From assembly GCA_009103225.1 (NCBI GenBank), contig RHPI01001403.1:1-64000 (forward strand): a stretch of 64,000 bases of DNA, given 5' to 3'. This document shows, piece by piece, positions 54,239 through 64,000 of the stretch. Source of the stretch: Chlorokybus atmophyticus (lineage: Eukaryota > Streptophyta > Chlorokybophyceae > Chlorokybales > Chlorokybaceae). Positions within the stretch are counted from its first letter, which is position 1. Each line of letters opens with the position of its first letter. The translations under genes and the position numbers were made by a program. The notes below the pieces were generated by a model that saw only the letters and a list, made by a program, of their open reading frames with translations, was not told the DNA's origin and did no database searches.

Positions 54239-54850
54239 AGATATCTACGATATCCATATGCATATCGCTAATAGCAAGGTTCATATCTATTTTGCGGACC
54301 CGCCACAGAAGTTTACCCGTGAAAACTAATTCATCAGCACTGCTACAAAACCATCATTAGCATCTACAATATCATGATTAATGTCCATGTGAACCTCGAT
54401 AAAATCATGGTAAATGTTCGAAAGTGTCGCCTACAATACAGCTGTAGGTGTCTATTATAATGTTTTATACATCTATAATGTCGGTATTGTAGGGTTCTTG
54501 CGGTCATTGTTGAGGCTGCATGCGGATGGGTTATATATATGCAATTGATTGATATTATCATTATACGCATGGACATGTTTGCGAGCAATCAGCTGGGCAA
54601 TATAGTGAACAAGCCCTATATTATCAACAAGGATATCGACATTGTAATGTTCGTACATTGCATTATCACCAAGTTTATCAACATTGTAGCAAAACTTCAC
54701 TGCATTATCAACAAGAACATTGACAATGTAGCAAATGTACACTACATTATTAGCAAAGTTATGGATATTGTAGTAGATGCGCACTGCATTATCAACAAGG
54801 ACATGGATAGTGCAGCAAAGCGCAGTACAGCAGAACCCGCTGCAACTACA
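54239..54850. repeat. ATCAACATTGTAG-type motif array (element Y, one end)
   Basis: Repeated units of (t/a)atcaacaaggacattgacaatgtagc and gatatcgacattgtaatg, with inverted forms (ctacaatatcatgatt, tctacgatatcc) at the left. AT-rich. Resembles a CACTA subterminal array. Confidence 0.65.
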
Positions 54851-54879
54851 CATGAGAGGTTCTACCACGTCTAAGTCTT

Positions 54880-57597
54880 GCTCTTGTAGAAACCGCCGAT
54901 GCAGCCTTCAAACGCGCAACCCGAGCCCGCGCACCGCACATGACGGGCATAGCCTGTCGGTGCTGTCAAAGCATGCGAGTTTATTTTGAGGTGCTCGATA
55001 GCATAATACAACTTGGAGTACAGCAAGTGAAAGCAAACTTGTACTTACACATGCCACGCAATGCGATGTGCCTCATCCGGATCAAGCTGACGGAGGAATT
55101 CCTTATCATTCGTGTTGACTAGTATGCGGGTGTCGGGCACAAGTACCTTGCGTACCCAGATAGGGACCTCACCTGCAAATGGTTATCCAAATTGAGACAA
55201 CAAACTACCCAAAACAGCAACAATCTTGAAGACTTACCAACTTTCAGTACAGTCTTATGCACTCTGCACTCTGCCTCCTCAGATAGCGCCTCCACAGTGC
55301 CTTTGGCTACAGGCACCTTGCTCTTGGAGCTCCACAGCAGGACTGCATCTTCGTCTTTGAACTGGAAGAAGCCTTGGACTTCGTCCTCCGGTGAGGGGCT
55401 CTCTTCGTTGCGAGCCACAAGTTGCTGAGACGCCTGTGCACATTTATAAATGTTGTGTTGTGGTTATGCAAGACAAATGTGTTGACAGATGTGCTCTTAC
55501 CTTCTTGTGTGCTTGACGTGCCGACATGCGCGTAGGAGACACCACCTAAGGGTTGACCATTGTTAACCAGCAGCACATCTTGTCGTTAGCAGCAGCGTTA
55601 TTTACCTTGTTCTTGGCCGCCGTCGTGCTCGCGGCCTTGGCCGCCTGCTTCTTGGCTGCCTTCGTGTTCGCGGCCTTGGCAGCCCGCGCCTTGGCCGCTT
55701 GCTCCTTGGCCGCCTTCTCGTTGGCGGCCTTGTCCTTGCCCGCTTTCTCTTTTGTCGCCTGCATTGCCAATGGCATGGTTATCAATGTACTTTCATAGTG
55801 CACAAGACACAGCCATTCAATGACCGCACATGGACAATGCCCTCATCTTTGTCGGTGGCCTCCTCGTCGTCCTCATCGCCATCATCAGCGTCCTCCTCAT
55901 CAGCGCTCTGTGACCCGAACCGTTGACCAATTTAATAAATAAAAGATTGCCACGACTTAGGCAGCAATACCTTAGACTGTTACACATGATGTTTGCGAGA
56001 TGTAGGTGGGTAAAAACACTACAGGTGTTGACCCACTACCTTGTCCTTGTCTGACTTGCTCGCGGCCGCCTTCTCCTTGGCTGCCTTCTCTTTGGCTGCC
56101 TTCTCGCGTGCTGTCTTCTCGCGTGCAGCATTCTCGCGCGCTGCCTTCGCGCGTGCTGCCCTCCCTTTGGGAACCTACTCAGCATAACTGACAATGCAAT
56201 TGGATTGTGTGATGTATATACAAAACCTTACATTATCAATGCATGCACCTGTTTAGCGGTGGCCTCTTCCTCAAAGGCCTCCTCATCGCCACCGCCATCG
56301 TCGTCTTCCTCCTCGTCCTCCTCATTGTCGTTAGTGTTGTTAAGGCCTTGTCTGGCCTCATCGTTCACAAAGTCTTTGGCTGTGACCTACGACCAGAAGC
56401 ATTGGTTAGTTTAGTGAGCAACACATTGGGACGGGTCAGGCAGCCATACCTTTAAATACTTAAACTAGACACAAATGGACAAAATAGACAGCAACAGCAG
56501 CAGTATCAATATCTGCATGGACATTGTAGCTAACATTCTGACCTTGTCTTTCTTGGCCCTTCCTTGAGTCTCGCCTTCTTTAAATGGTGATGCGGGCTGC
56601 ACATACACTCAAATTAGTAACTGCTGACTACACGCACGCATGCATGCACGCGCACGCACGCGCGCGCGCGCACGGACGCATGCGCATACCCACGCTAACA
56701 ACCTAACCTTCTTTCTCTTCAACTTCCGTTTGACGATCTTTCCCTCCACTGCATTTTCTTCCTTTGTCTTTGCACTCTGTGCACACATGTAAAGACTTCA
56801 CACATGCTTATACTTACACACCATGTAGATGTTGGATTTAAACTTACCCGCTTGGCGGTATACTTCAGTTGCGATAACTTGCGTAAAGCCTCTTCTCGAA
56901 GCTTCACCGCACTCCATTTGGGGAAATATATCTGCAAGGCCCTGTTATACATAGACGCATGTATGCATGAGCACTTGGATACAAATGCCTAATGTTTAAT
57001 GTGTGATGTACTTACGTCTCCAACATGTCCCTTCTGCCTGGAGGGATGTGCGTCCACTTGGTGCCAAGCTGGATGTACTTACAATCTACGAAAAGCTTGA
57101 CTTCCTTCTGCACACCAGAAGGAAGTAGACATGCATAGTAGCTTTGCGATTGCCCAATGCCAAATGCCCATGCTTACCCGGACTCCCTCGCCGTAGTCCA
57201 CATCATCTTTGAATGCGTACGGGGTGATGGTCCCAAACTCAACCCTCATCCTCTTCCTCAACTGTCAGACAGCAATTATTGGTAGCTATGTTGGTTAGAT
57301 ATGTGCAAACACAACGCAACCTATCGTGTGCTCCTGCGCCAGCTCCTTTTCCCTTTCATTGGAGGCTTTGGCGTTGTCGTCCTCCTCGACTTCCTTACCT
57401 GCAACAACCACAAACAATGAGACCAACAAACTAGCATACTTCACAGCATGCTCACACACTACAAGTAAGCGTACTGGTGCTTGCAGAGTGCCTCTGCTGC
57501 TGCTTTTGGTGCTTCTCAAACGCTTTCACAAGCTTGCCAATATGCTTGTCGGTGGGAGAATCCACCTCGTTGCTCATGATGACTGGCTTCTGGCTCG
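54880..57597 (-). CDS. TnpA-like DNA-binding protein (element Y)
   Basis: Minus-strand exons with clear GT..AG borders: 57597-57476 (MSNEVDSPTDKHIGKLVKAF), about 57402-57325, 57259-57178 (VEFGTITPYAFKDDVDYGEG), 57110-57016 (LFVDCKYIQLGTKWTHIPPG), 56940-56851 (IYFPKWSAVKLREEALRKLS), 56775-56710 (basic), 56390-56250 (acidic), 56180-56040 and 55760-55605 (AKEKAAKEKAA histone H1-like repeats), then 55432-55238 (DEDAVLLWSSKSKVPVAKGT) and 55170-55047 (GEVPIWVRKVLVPDTRILVN). The 57259-56851 part resembles Transposase_24; the last exons resemble the DUF8039-like domain of X's TnpA. Same kind of protein from a different element; no partner transposase is next to it. Confidence 0.66.
56630..56690. repeat. 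Alternating CG/CA tract
   Basis: acgcacgcatgcatgcacgcgcacgcacgcgcgcgcgcgcac: alternating purine-pyrimidine, likely prone to Z-DNA and slippage. In an intron of the Y TnpA-like gene. Confidence 0.8.
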
Positions 57598-57867
57598 CTG
57601 CAACCATCAGTTGTCAAGCAGACAGCCTAACTGTATGCGCGTGTGCTTGTGTGACTGCTGCATGCCTGCTGAATGAGTGATGGTCTGTGCACAAGCATGC
57701 GCATACAAGTGTTTGTGCGTGTGAGCGTGAGCGCATGAATGAGTGAAGTGCAGGAGCGTAAGCGTGTGCGCATGTGACCATGTGTACAGCAGAACCTAGT
57801 TGTTCTCTCAGAGCCAGCATTTCTCAGAGACCCAACTTGTCACACCTTCAGATTGGTCCAGTATGGT

Positions 57868-58230
57868 CGTGTAAAGTGTTCAGCGAGGGCTTCGCGCCAC
57901 GAGGGTTCGGTAAGCAGCACCTGGAGCTCAGGGTACTTGCCCCTCTCTGGAGAAAAAAGGACAATGCCAGTGAGCAATGCGCGTGCATTCCACCACGCAA
58001 TTGGTATAAGGACTGCAAGTAAAACATGCATGTGTGCATAAGCCCATCCGTGTGCGCGTGCATTTTGGGGTGAGTCCGCATGTGTGGGTGTAATTGGTTG
58101 TGTATGAATGTATGACTTACGGAAGGACAGTAGCTGGAGAAGCTGCGAGGCCAGAAGCTTCTTAAGCTGCGAGGCCTTGTCGCTCCAGGCAATGGATGCT
58201 GCCGTTTTCAGGTACAGCACCTGGCAATGC
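57868..58230 (-). pseudogene. Uracil-DNA-glycosylase-like N-terminal fragment
   Basis: Exon-like segment about 57970-57868 (YPELQVLLTEPSWREALAEHF followed by PYWTNLK, to a GTGTGA donor) matches the start of the family-1 UNG catalytic domain, where a PSW..L..EF.KPY block precedes the GQDPYHG motif. A preceding helical exon is at about 58225-58128. No GQDPYHG or later motif follows before the next gene, so only a fragment is present, possibly captured by a transposon. Based on one motif. Confidence 0.4.
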
Positions 58231-58319
58231 AAACACAAGGAGTCAGAACGCTAACTTACTTGTTTATGTGCGCGTGCGCGTGTGTGCGCATGTGACCACC
58301 ATGTGTACAGCAAAACCTA

Positions 58320-58660
58320 GTTGACAGCTAAAACCAGCAACAATCAGCAACAACCAACAAGCTGGTTGTTGCTGATTGTGCTACAAGCAACAAGCTGGTT
58401 GTTGCTGGTAGCAGCACAACAACCAACAAGCTGCCCACTGTTGACTTGTCCATTCAACAACAACTACTAATGAAAAAGTTACCAATACAGAGAGGGGATA
58501 AGCTATCAACCAGCCACAGTTAGCAACAACCAGCTTGTTGCTAGTAGCAGCACGACAACATGCCCACTGTTGCATTGTCCATTCAACAACTACTTTCGAA
58601 AAAGCCAACGCAGAGAGAGGGGGGGAGGGGATAAGCTATCCAACCAGCAACAGCTAGCGT
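58320..58660. repeat. AACAAGCTGGTTGTTGCTG-type repeat cluster
   Basis: Direct and inverted copies of caacaaccaacaagctggttgttgctg within 340 bp, giving several potential hairpins (for example 58355-58376). Confidence 0.8.
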
Positions 58661-59122
58661 ACCTTGTAGCACCATTTCCTCATGTATGCCTCGCCTCACA
58701 CGCTTGTCGCCCAGAATGTCGCCGCCTTCAGTTTCTGATTGTCACGTTGAAGCGCAAGCAGCGCGAAACCCTAATTAAAAAGCCCTAATTAAGGTTATGC
58801 ATGTGCTCACGCTAACATTATCGCTGATTTGACACATTACTCATGTGTTATGCTAGTGTTTAGCGCCGCAAAACACCCAACAAACCCAACCAAATGACAT
58901 CATGCAACATCAATTGCCAATGCAATACCGGTAGGTTGCTAATTAATTAAGCAGTGCAAAAATAGAAGTGATGCTCCAAGAACGCACGTGCGCAAGGCAG
59001 GCATGCAGTTGCGAGTGCATGGCGGGCGAGGAGTGAAAGGACAGCCGGGAGGGAGGCGGCGAAGGGAAGGGGGGCAATAGGGAGCTGGTTGTGGTTGAGG
59101 TTGTGGTGGACAGGCGGCGGAG
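58661..59122. other. No gene recognised
   Basis: Contains telo-box-like accctaattaaaaagccctaatt at 58770-58792 and otherwise unremarkable sequence. Confidence 0.45.
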
Positions 59123-59570
59123 GTGAAGGGGAGCTGGAGGTACGTAGCTGGTCTGGAGGAACATTGCTGGAGTGACAACGTTGCTGTCACTCCAGCAACT
59201 GCAGGCGGCGAGAGGGAGGGGGTTGGGGCAGTGTTCATGCCTCGGGGCATGGGGAGGGGGAGGGCAGAGGGGGAGCGTTGCACAGCAGGAGAATTGGAAG
59301 GGCGGCCACAAACATGTCCGTCCAGCAGCTCAGCGGCCTCAAGTGATACTGAGCCTGTGAGCGCCGCTAAGTCTGCTGAGCACTCACTGCTGCCAGCTGG
59401 CAGCCAACCTGCCCAGCCCGGTCCAAGTTCTTCGGACAACCCAAGTAGCAGTTCAACCAGCTCCGACAATGTCTTTAGTTTGAGGCATGTTGACCAGCTT
59501 GATCAGCAATCACAAGCTGGTCCGTCTCATGTACACTACGACGGTTACGTCATGTCTTGCACATCAATTG
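59123..59570 (+). CDS. Hypothetical Ser/Pro-rich ORF segment
   Basis: The open frame from 59123 is Gly-rich, then Ser/Pro-rich (SSDNPSSSSTSSDNVFSLRH). It then runs into the Z palindrome array, where translation is meaningless. A 12-bp-stem hairpin (gctggagtgaca...tgtcactccagc) lies at 59168-59198. Real expression is doubtful. Confidence 0.25.
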
Positions 59571-60150
59571 ACCACGAATGGTCCGTACCTCTGGACCGGG
59601 ATTTTCTCCTGCTAAATGAGATTAGCGGACCATATATGGTCGGACTGTTAATGACAGTTGGACCATGCATGGTCCAAATTTCACATGAATGGTACTATTG
59701 TCCCTTGAGACGCACCAGGCATGGTGGCCAGTATACATGAGATTTGTGGACCATGCATGGTGCGATGCCCCCTGGGATAGTGGACCATGCATGGTTTATT
59801 ACTTCCTTCATGTCCAGTGACGGAAAGTCGCACCATACCTGGTCCATGGATATGGACCGGAAGTCTTGTTTGTTACTGAGATTGTACGGACCATGCATGG
59901 TGCGCTGCCCTCCTGGCACAGTGGACCACATATGGTGCCGGTCTGGTCGACAATCGCACCATGAATGGTCCATGGCTACCGTCGAGGTGTTGCGCATACA
60001 TGGTCCACAAGCGGCACCATATATGGTTCTGCCAGACACCGCACCATACAGGGTGCGGTCTACTTGATTTGGTGCACCAATCATGGTCTGTCATGATGTC
60101 CATGGGAGCCATGCATGGTGTGAGCGCTGTTTCATGCACCATGCCTGGTG
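59570..60150. repeat. GGACCATGCATGGTCC palindrome array (left Z)
   Basis: About seventeen copies of SNACCATGNATGGTSC-like 16-bp palindromes (ggaccatgcatggtcc at 59660-59675, ggaccatgcatggtgc, gcaccatgaatggtcc, gcaccatatatggttc and others), spaced 20-50 bp. Confidence 0.9.
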
Positions 60151-60434
60151 CATACAATCCGCCACGCATACAATTCACAGAATTGCTGTAATGGGCTGTC
60201 AATAAATAGTCTAATCGTGATCATTAGTATCAAGCTAGCATCATGTTCTATACCTACAGTCTCCTATATGCACTGCACGCTGCTGTGGACAGTTGCAGTT
60301 GGACCCCATGTGAAGCCACTCCCGGAGATCTTTCCACATTGTGTGCTGACTCCCAGCCTCAGGAGCCAACAACAGCCTCAGGAGTTAGAGACACCCTTGC
60401 TTGACAGCCTCTGTGGACAGCCCCTCCAGCCAAC
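60151..60434. other. Spacer inside Z, nothing recognised
   Basis: No coding or repeat feature supported. Confidence 0.4.
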
Positions 60435-62478
60435 TCATGCATCAAATATCTGCGAGACAACTGTGAGTCTACCTGTGCTTACACAAGACATACAGTATTG
60501 AGACACACATGTAACTGTAGCACAGTAAACCACGCACCTATGGATGACGAGGGCTGTCGCATCCACTGCCTCTTGGGTTGCCATGGCTTCTTCTTCCTTC
60601 CCTCGCTCAACAGCCCTGCAATGTGTAGTCATCATGACAACTACCCAAGGACTGTTAATGACTTGCAGTTCAATATGCACACCTGGTAGTTTGCGAGATT
60701 CATACCGCCACTCGCACCCTCCTTCAACCTCGTTGTTCGCCACCAACCACTTTTTCTTTGCTGCAAAGCTGACAATTGCTCGCAAGATCCTCTCGTCTGG
60801 ATGAGACTCCATTCGCTCAGGATCCTTGAAAGCAGCTGGTGACGACCGGTGAACACCGCGTGCTCAATGTGCTGGTAGTATTCGTACACGTCCATCGCCT
60901 GCTCTCTGGTGGGAGCATTTGGTTTGGTGTCGCAAACAATCGCAGCTACATAATCCAAGTCCATTGCAAATGTTTGACAGTCGGAGATGGCTCCAGCAGC
61001 CAGCACATGTCATACATCCGTCAATAGATTGCATTGGCGACTGTCCATGGGACAGCCTGCGACTGTCAAGTGACTGTGAGGACCACGAGTGCGCGGCGTA
61101 ACATAGCGCCATACAAGCATGGTGTGATATGTGTGTGCGACTGTTCGTGTGTGACAGAGTGCAACAGATAGTTGGAGACAATGCGTAACGTGATGTAAGA
61201 GATGGTATGTGTGCTGTTGTGAGTGTGTGCGCAAACGCGTGCCAATAAGTCATGCCGTGTGCTAACAACAGCCTTTACTGACCTCTGTGTCTGTGTCTGT
61301 GCTGTGCCGAGCTGCGGTCGTAGGCAGTATGTCCTTGATGCAACCCGGCACCCCAATGTGATCGTCGTTGCCGCATGCCTCACAGGGACAGATGCCTCCG
61401 CCGGCCAAGAACATCATGGGCCACTCCATCTCCCTGCCCTGCATGTTGTTTAACACAGAAACAGTCTTGCACTTATGCACCATACAGTCACAGCAAGAGC
61501 ATATCCACAGCAAGCAATGTACCTCCAGAGTACGCCCACCATGGCAGCTGCTTGCCAGCTGGCCATAGAGAAAATGCCTCTCTTTTACAGGTAGGCGAAT
61601 GCCATGGCACCTCAGGCAAGAGCAAATCCTCTGGGAGACTTCTTGCTGCTCGGGTTCTTCAACAGCGTCTCTGTCACTAGTCAGCGCATGCAAGTCGTCA
61701 GTTGGCATGTCAACAATCTCTTGCAGGTCTGATTGTTGCCATGAATGCTGAGAGGGGGCAGCACTGCTGGTGCCGGCCATGTTTACAGTCGGCTGTGGAG
61801 CAGACTGTTGTTGAAGTGGAGTTGTCGCTGCACTGCCGGTGCCAGCCATGTTGACAATCGGCTGTCTATTGAATTGCGGTGGAGTGGCTGTTGCGGCACT
61901 GCTGTTGCGGGCAACATCGACAGTCGGCTGACCACCTAACTAATGCCTTGGGTGAAGTGTGGCTGACACTCTACTGGTAGTGATGCCGGCCACATGGACA
62001 ATTGGCTGTTGATTTGCGAGAGGCCTACAGAAATCCTGCAATTAGACCATATGCACTGGCACCATCAACTGACAGCAATACACAGCAAGGCAGCTAGTGC
62101 ACGCAGTTCGTCGATAGTCTCCGAGCATGGTGAAGGTAGCTGTCACAGCAAGGATAGTAGTTGGCATGCATAGTAGACCGCGTGACCATTGCGTGAGAAG
62201 AAAGTAAGGTAAGCAAGTAAACTTACTGCTCATGCTGCTGGCTGATCTCGCCATCAAGCTGGTCGTGCGTGGCCTCAAGTTCATGGGCAGGCTGTGGGCT
62301 GTCAACATCTTGCTGGACATCAGCCGCAGCTCCCTGCTCCGGCAAGGGTAGGGAACTCTGTTGGCTGCGACGGCGGTTGTTCCTACGAAGGGTGTTCCTC
62401 TTACTGGCTGGTTGCAAGTTGATTCCCAGCTTAGCACTAATGTCCCTGGCAAAGTTGACAGCTTTCTTGCTTGCCATT
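60435..62478 (-). CDS. Cysteine-rich transposase-like gene of element Z
   Basis: Start Met 62478 (ASKKAVNFARDISAKLGINL) with a basic, Gln-rich first exon to a GTAAGT donor near 62225. The next exon (about 62035-61300) has tandem QPTVNMAGTSSAA-type repeats, with an in-frame TAG at 61940-61942 that falls in a Gln-rich repeat position. A CxCxxCHG cluster (RICSCLRCHG, near 61620) follows, like those of the V and X transposases, and more Cys pairs (CSCCDCMVHKC, CPCEACG). Downstream exons at about 61000-60850 (YEYYQHIEHAVFTGRHQLLS) and about 60815-60690 (VSFAAKKKWLVANNEVEGGC) follow; the last resembles the V accessory protein. No catalytic core is seen. Probably a non-autonomous or truncated relative. 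Confidence 0.5.
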
Positions 62479-62599
62479 GTTATTCCGCCAACATTCCTCC
62501 ACCAAGGGCACCGCCAAGAGGCCGCCGCCACCATCAAGAGCGCCGCCGCCAACTCAACGAGCGCTAAAACCCTACTGCGCAGACCATGGTATTATGAGC

Positions 62600-63490
62600 C
62601 CATGCACGTGAGTTGACAGTCGCACCATGCACGATGCGACGATCACTTTGACAGTAGTCATTGCCCACCGTTCGATATGCATGGATCGACGGTCAAAAGA
62701 GGCTGAGCTACGTCTTGGCCCAGCCTTTGAGCAAGATCAGTTCAAAAACATAGTTAAACTGGGGGGAAACTGGGGGGAAACTCTCATGACTTACCTGTGA
62801 GAGCTAACAACGGTACGTATACACCTGATCATTTTTAGTGCAGCTTGTTTCCAGCAGTTTTTCTTACTTGACGCGCCAGCAGTGGTCCACCTTAAGCATT
62901 AACAGTCGGACCATGCGAATCAAGTTGACAGTCGCACCATGCACGGTGCGACTGTCAATGTGGGCAACTGATTGGCTAGGCATCAGAGTTTCATGACTTG
63001 GTAAACACTGCTGGCGCGTCAAATAAAGAAGGGATTATAGCAGCCACTTCCAGACACCGTTAGTGCGCCTCTTCTCAGGAGCGTACAAGGACCATGCACG
63101 CTGACCCCTCTACGCGACTGAGGGAAGGGGCGTATTGACGGTGGCTGCCGAAGCTGCGGAAAATGTGGTATGACTTGAATATATGTAGGGTGATATTGGC
63201 TAGTTTTGCGCACACATTAGGTGTCGATATGACCGTCGATCTATGCTGATCGAATGGTGGGCAATGTATCATACATAGAGTTAAGACTTGACAGTCGCAC
63301 CATGGTGCGACTGTCCATGAGCTGAGCATTCCTCAGCAATGGTCCGCCCAATCATTTATGTTTGGACCAACCTCGGACCATGCATGGTTCAGCAATCATG
63401 GAGAACCGACCACGAATGATCCGTACTGTCGTATAAACTCGGACCAGGAAGGCTTGGTTAGGTTAAAGACCATGAATGGTCCGCAACCTT
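62600..63490. repeat. GGACCATGCATGGTCC palindrome array (right Z)
   Basis: Further gcaccatgcacggtgcgactgtc, ggaccatgcatggttc, gaccatgaatggtccg and gcaccatggtgcg motifs, often with 'ttgacagtcgcaccatgca' as a longer shared unit. Same family as 59570-60150, so the two arrays bracket the Z gene. Confidence 0.85.
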
Positions 63491-64000
63491 ACGAAAATGT
63501 GGACCAGTACAGTCGGGTCGCCCGAGGGGCTTTTCCCTGCTACCCATCTTGCAAGCCTCGACCCCGTGTGTCGGGCGTGATCAGCGTGTTACACGAAGAG
63601 TCGCATGGAAAGTGCTGGCTGCCGGGGTTGGGCAGTCATGTATTTGCGCGTGGATTCATGGCGGATCGAGGTGGGACGTGATGGGTTTGGAGGATTGGGT
63701 GGGGTGGTGAGTCCTCAAGCTTCGGTGCGGGTCGCGGCGTTGCGTGGTATAACGGCGTCGTGACTCTGCAACCCATTTTAGCATTTTAACTGAATATGAC
63801 CGGCCAAATGTCGATGCTGTTTAACGACAGACTAACGATGGTGTTATGTTGCGAGCAGTCGATTGTCAACGCATGCATGTCAACAAATGGTTATTGTATG
63901 TTGTTGTGCTCATGCAAGCGATGTGCCTCGCCGACGATCCACGCGACCTTGCATGCATCCAATCCAGGCCGCCGCCGGCCTGGTGCCCAGGCAGGCGGCG
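63491..64000. other. Unassigned right flank
   Basis: The plus frame 63358-63681 has no motif. GCCGGC-rich end. I see nothing to annotate. Confidence 0.45.

Overview
The window is eukaryotic nuclear DNA. It has spliced genes with GT..AG introns, Ty1/copia and Ty3/gypsy LTR retrotransposons (one a chromodomain-bearing chromovirus), large CACTA/EnSpm-like DNA transposons, and TTAGGG-type telomere motifs near gene starts. Mixed GC content, a chromovirus, an NSD-type PHD pair and many in-frame TAG/TAA codons fit a protist, most likely an alga. A UAR=Gln lineage such as some ulvophytes is possible, but I cannot name the species. Almost everything here is mobile DNA. The only cellular gene I recognise with confidence is a broken glycerol kinase.

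Layout. 1-1047: unassigned. 1048-8671: Copia-A, a decayed copia element carrying an inverted solo LTR of its own family (4447-4871, TSD GTCAC) and a complete but internally deleted element, Copia-B (5479-8245, TSD GCACA). 8690-10090 and 20030-28616: minus-strand pieces of a CACTA-like transposon ('V') with a transposase and a SAM-domain accessory gene. The accessory gene is cut in two by a chromovirus (21515-27651, TSD CACCT). Between the V pieces, two clusters of CGGCACAA-type motifs (10848-11330 and 19300-19760) may bound another insertion ('W'), which contains Gypsy-B (12435-16462, TSD GATCA, 82-N assembly gap). 29016-32040: a spliced zinc-finger/coiled-coil gene.

32255-52249 is the main discovery, a roughly 20-kb transposon ('X'). 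It has about 60-bp terminal inverted repeats starting CACCGGTAATT and subterminal arrays of TGAATAWTCA-like motifs at both ends. Its cargo is unusual: a Tnp_2-type transposase followed in the same direction by an NSD-like PHD-C5HCH module and a Ulp1-type SUMO protease (minus); a zinc finger-Tudor-like-DNA cytosine-5 methyltransferase gene (plus); an OTU-type deubiquitinase fused to a gag-like domain (minus); a two-exon gene of unknown function (minus); and a TnpA-like DNA-binding gene (plus). Chromatin reading, DNA methylation, SUMO removal and ubiquitin removal are thus carried on one element. Its right end abuts a perfect 40-bp palindrome.

52290-64000: the broken glycerol kinase (53180-54000), then a second TnpA-like gene (minus, 'Y', 54880-57597), a short uracil-DNA-glycosylase-like fragment, and a small element ('Z', about 59.5-63.5 kb). 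Z has arrays of GGACCATGCATGGTCC-like palindromes flanking a cysteine-rich transposase-like gene.

Caveats: exon borders are my reading of splice sites. Several genes contain single-base shifts, so decay and assembly error cannot be separated here.
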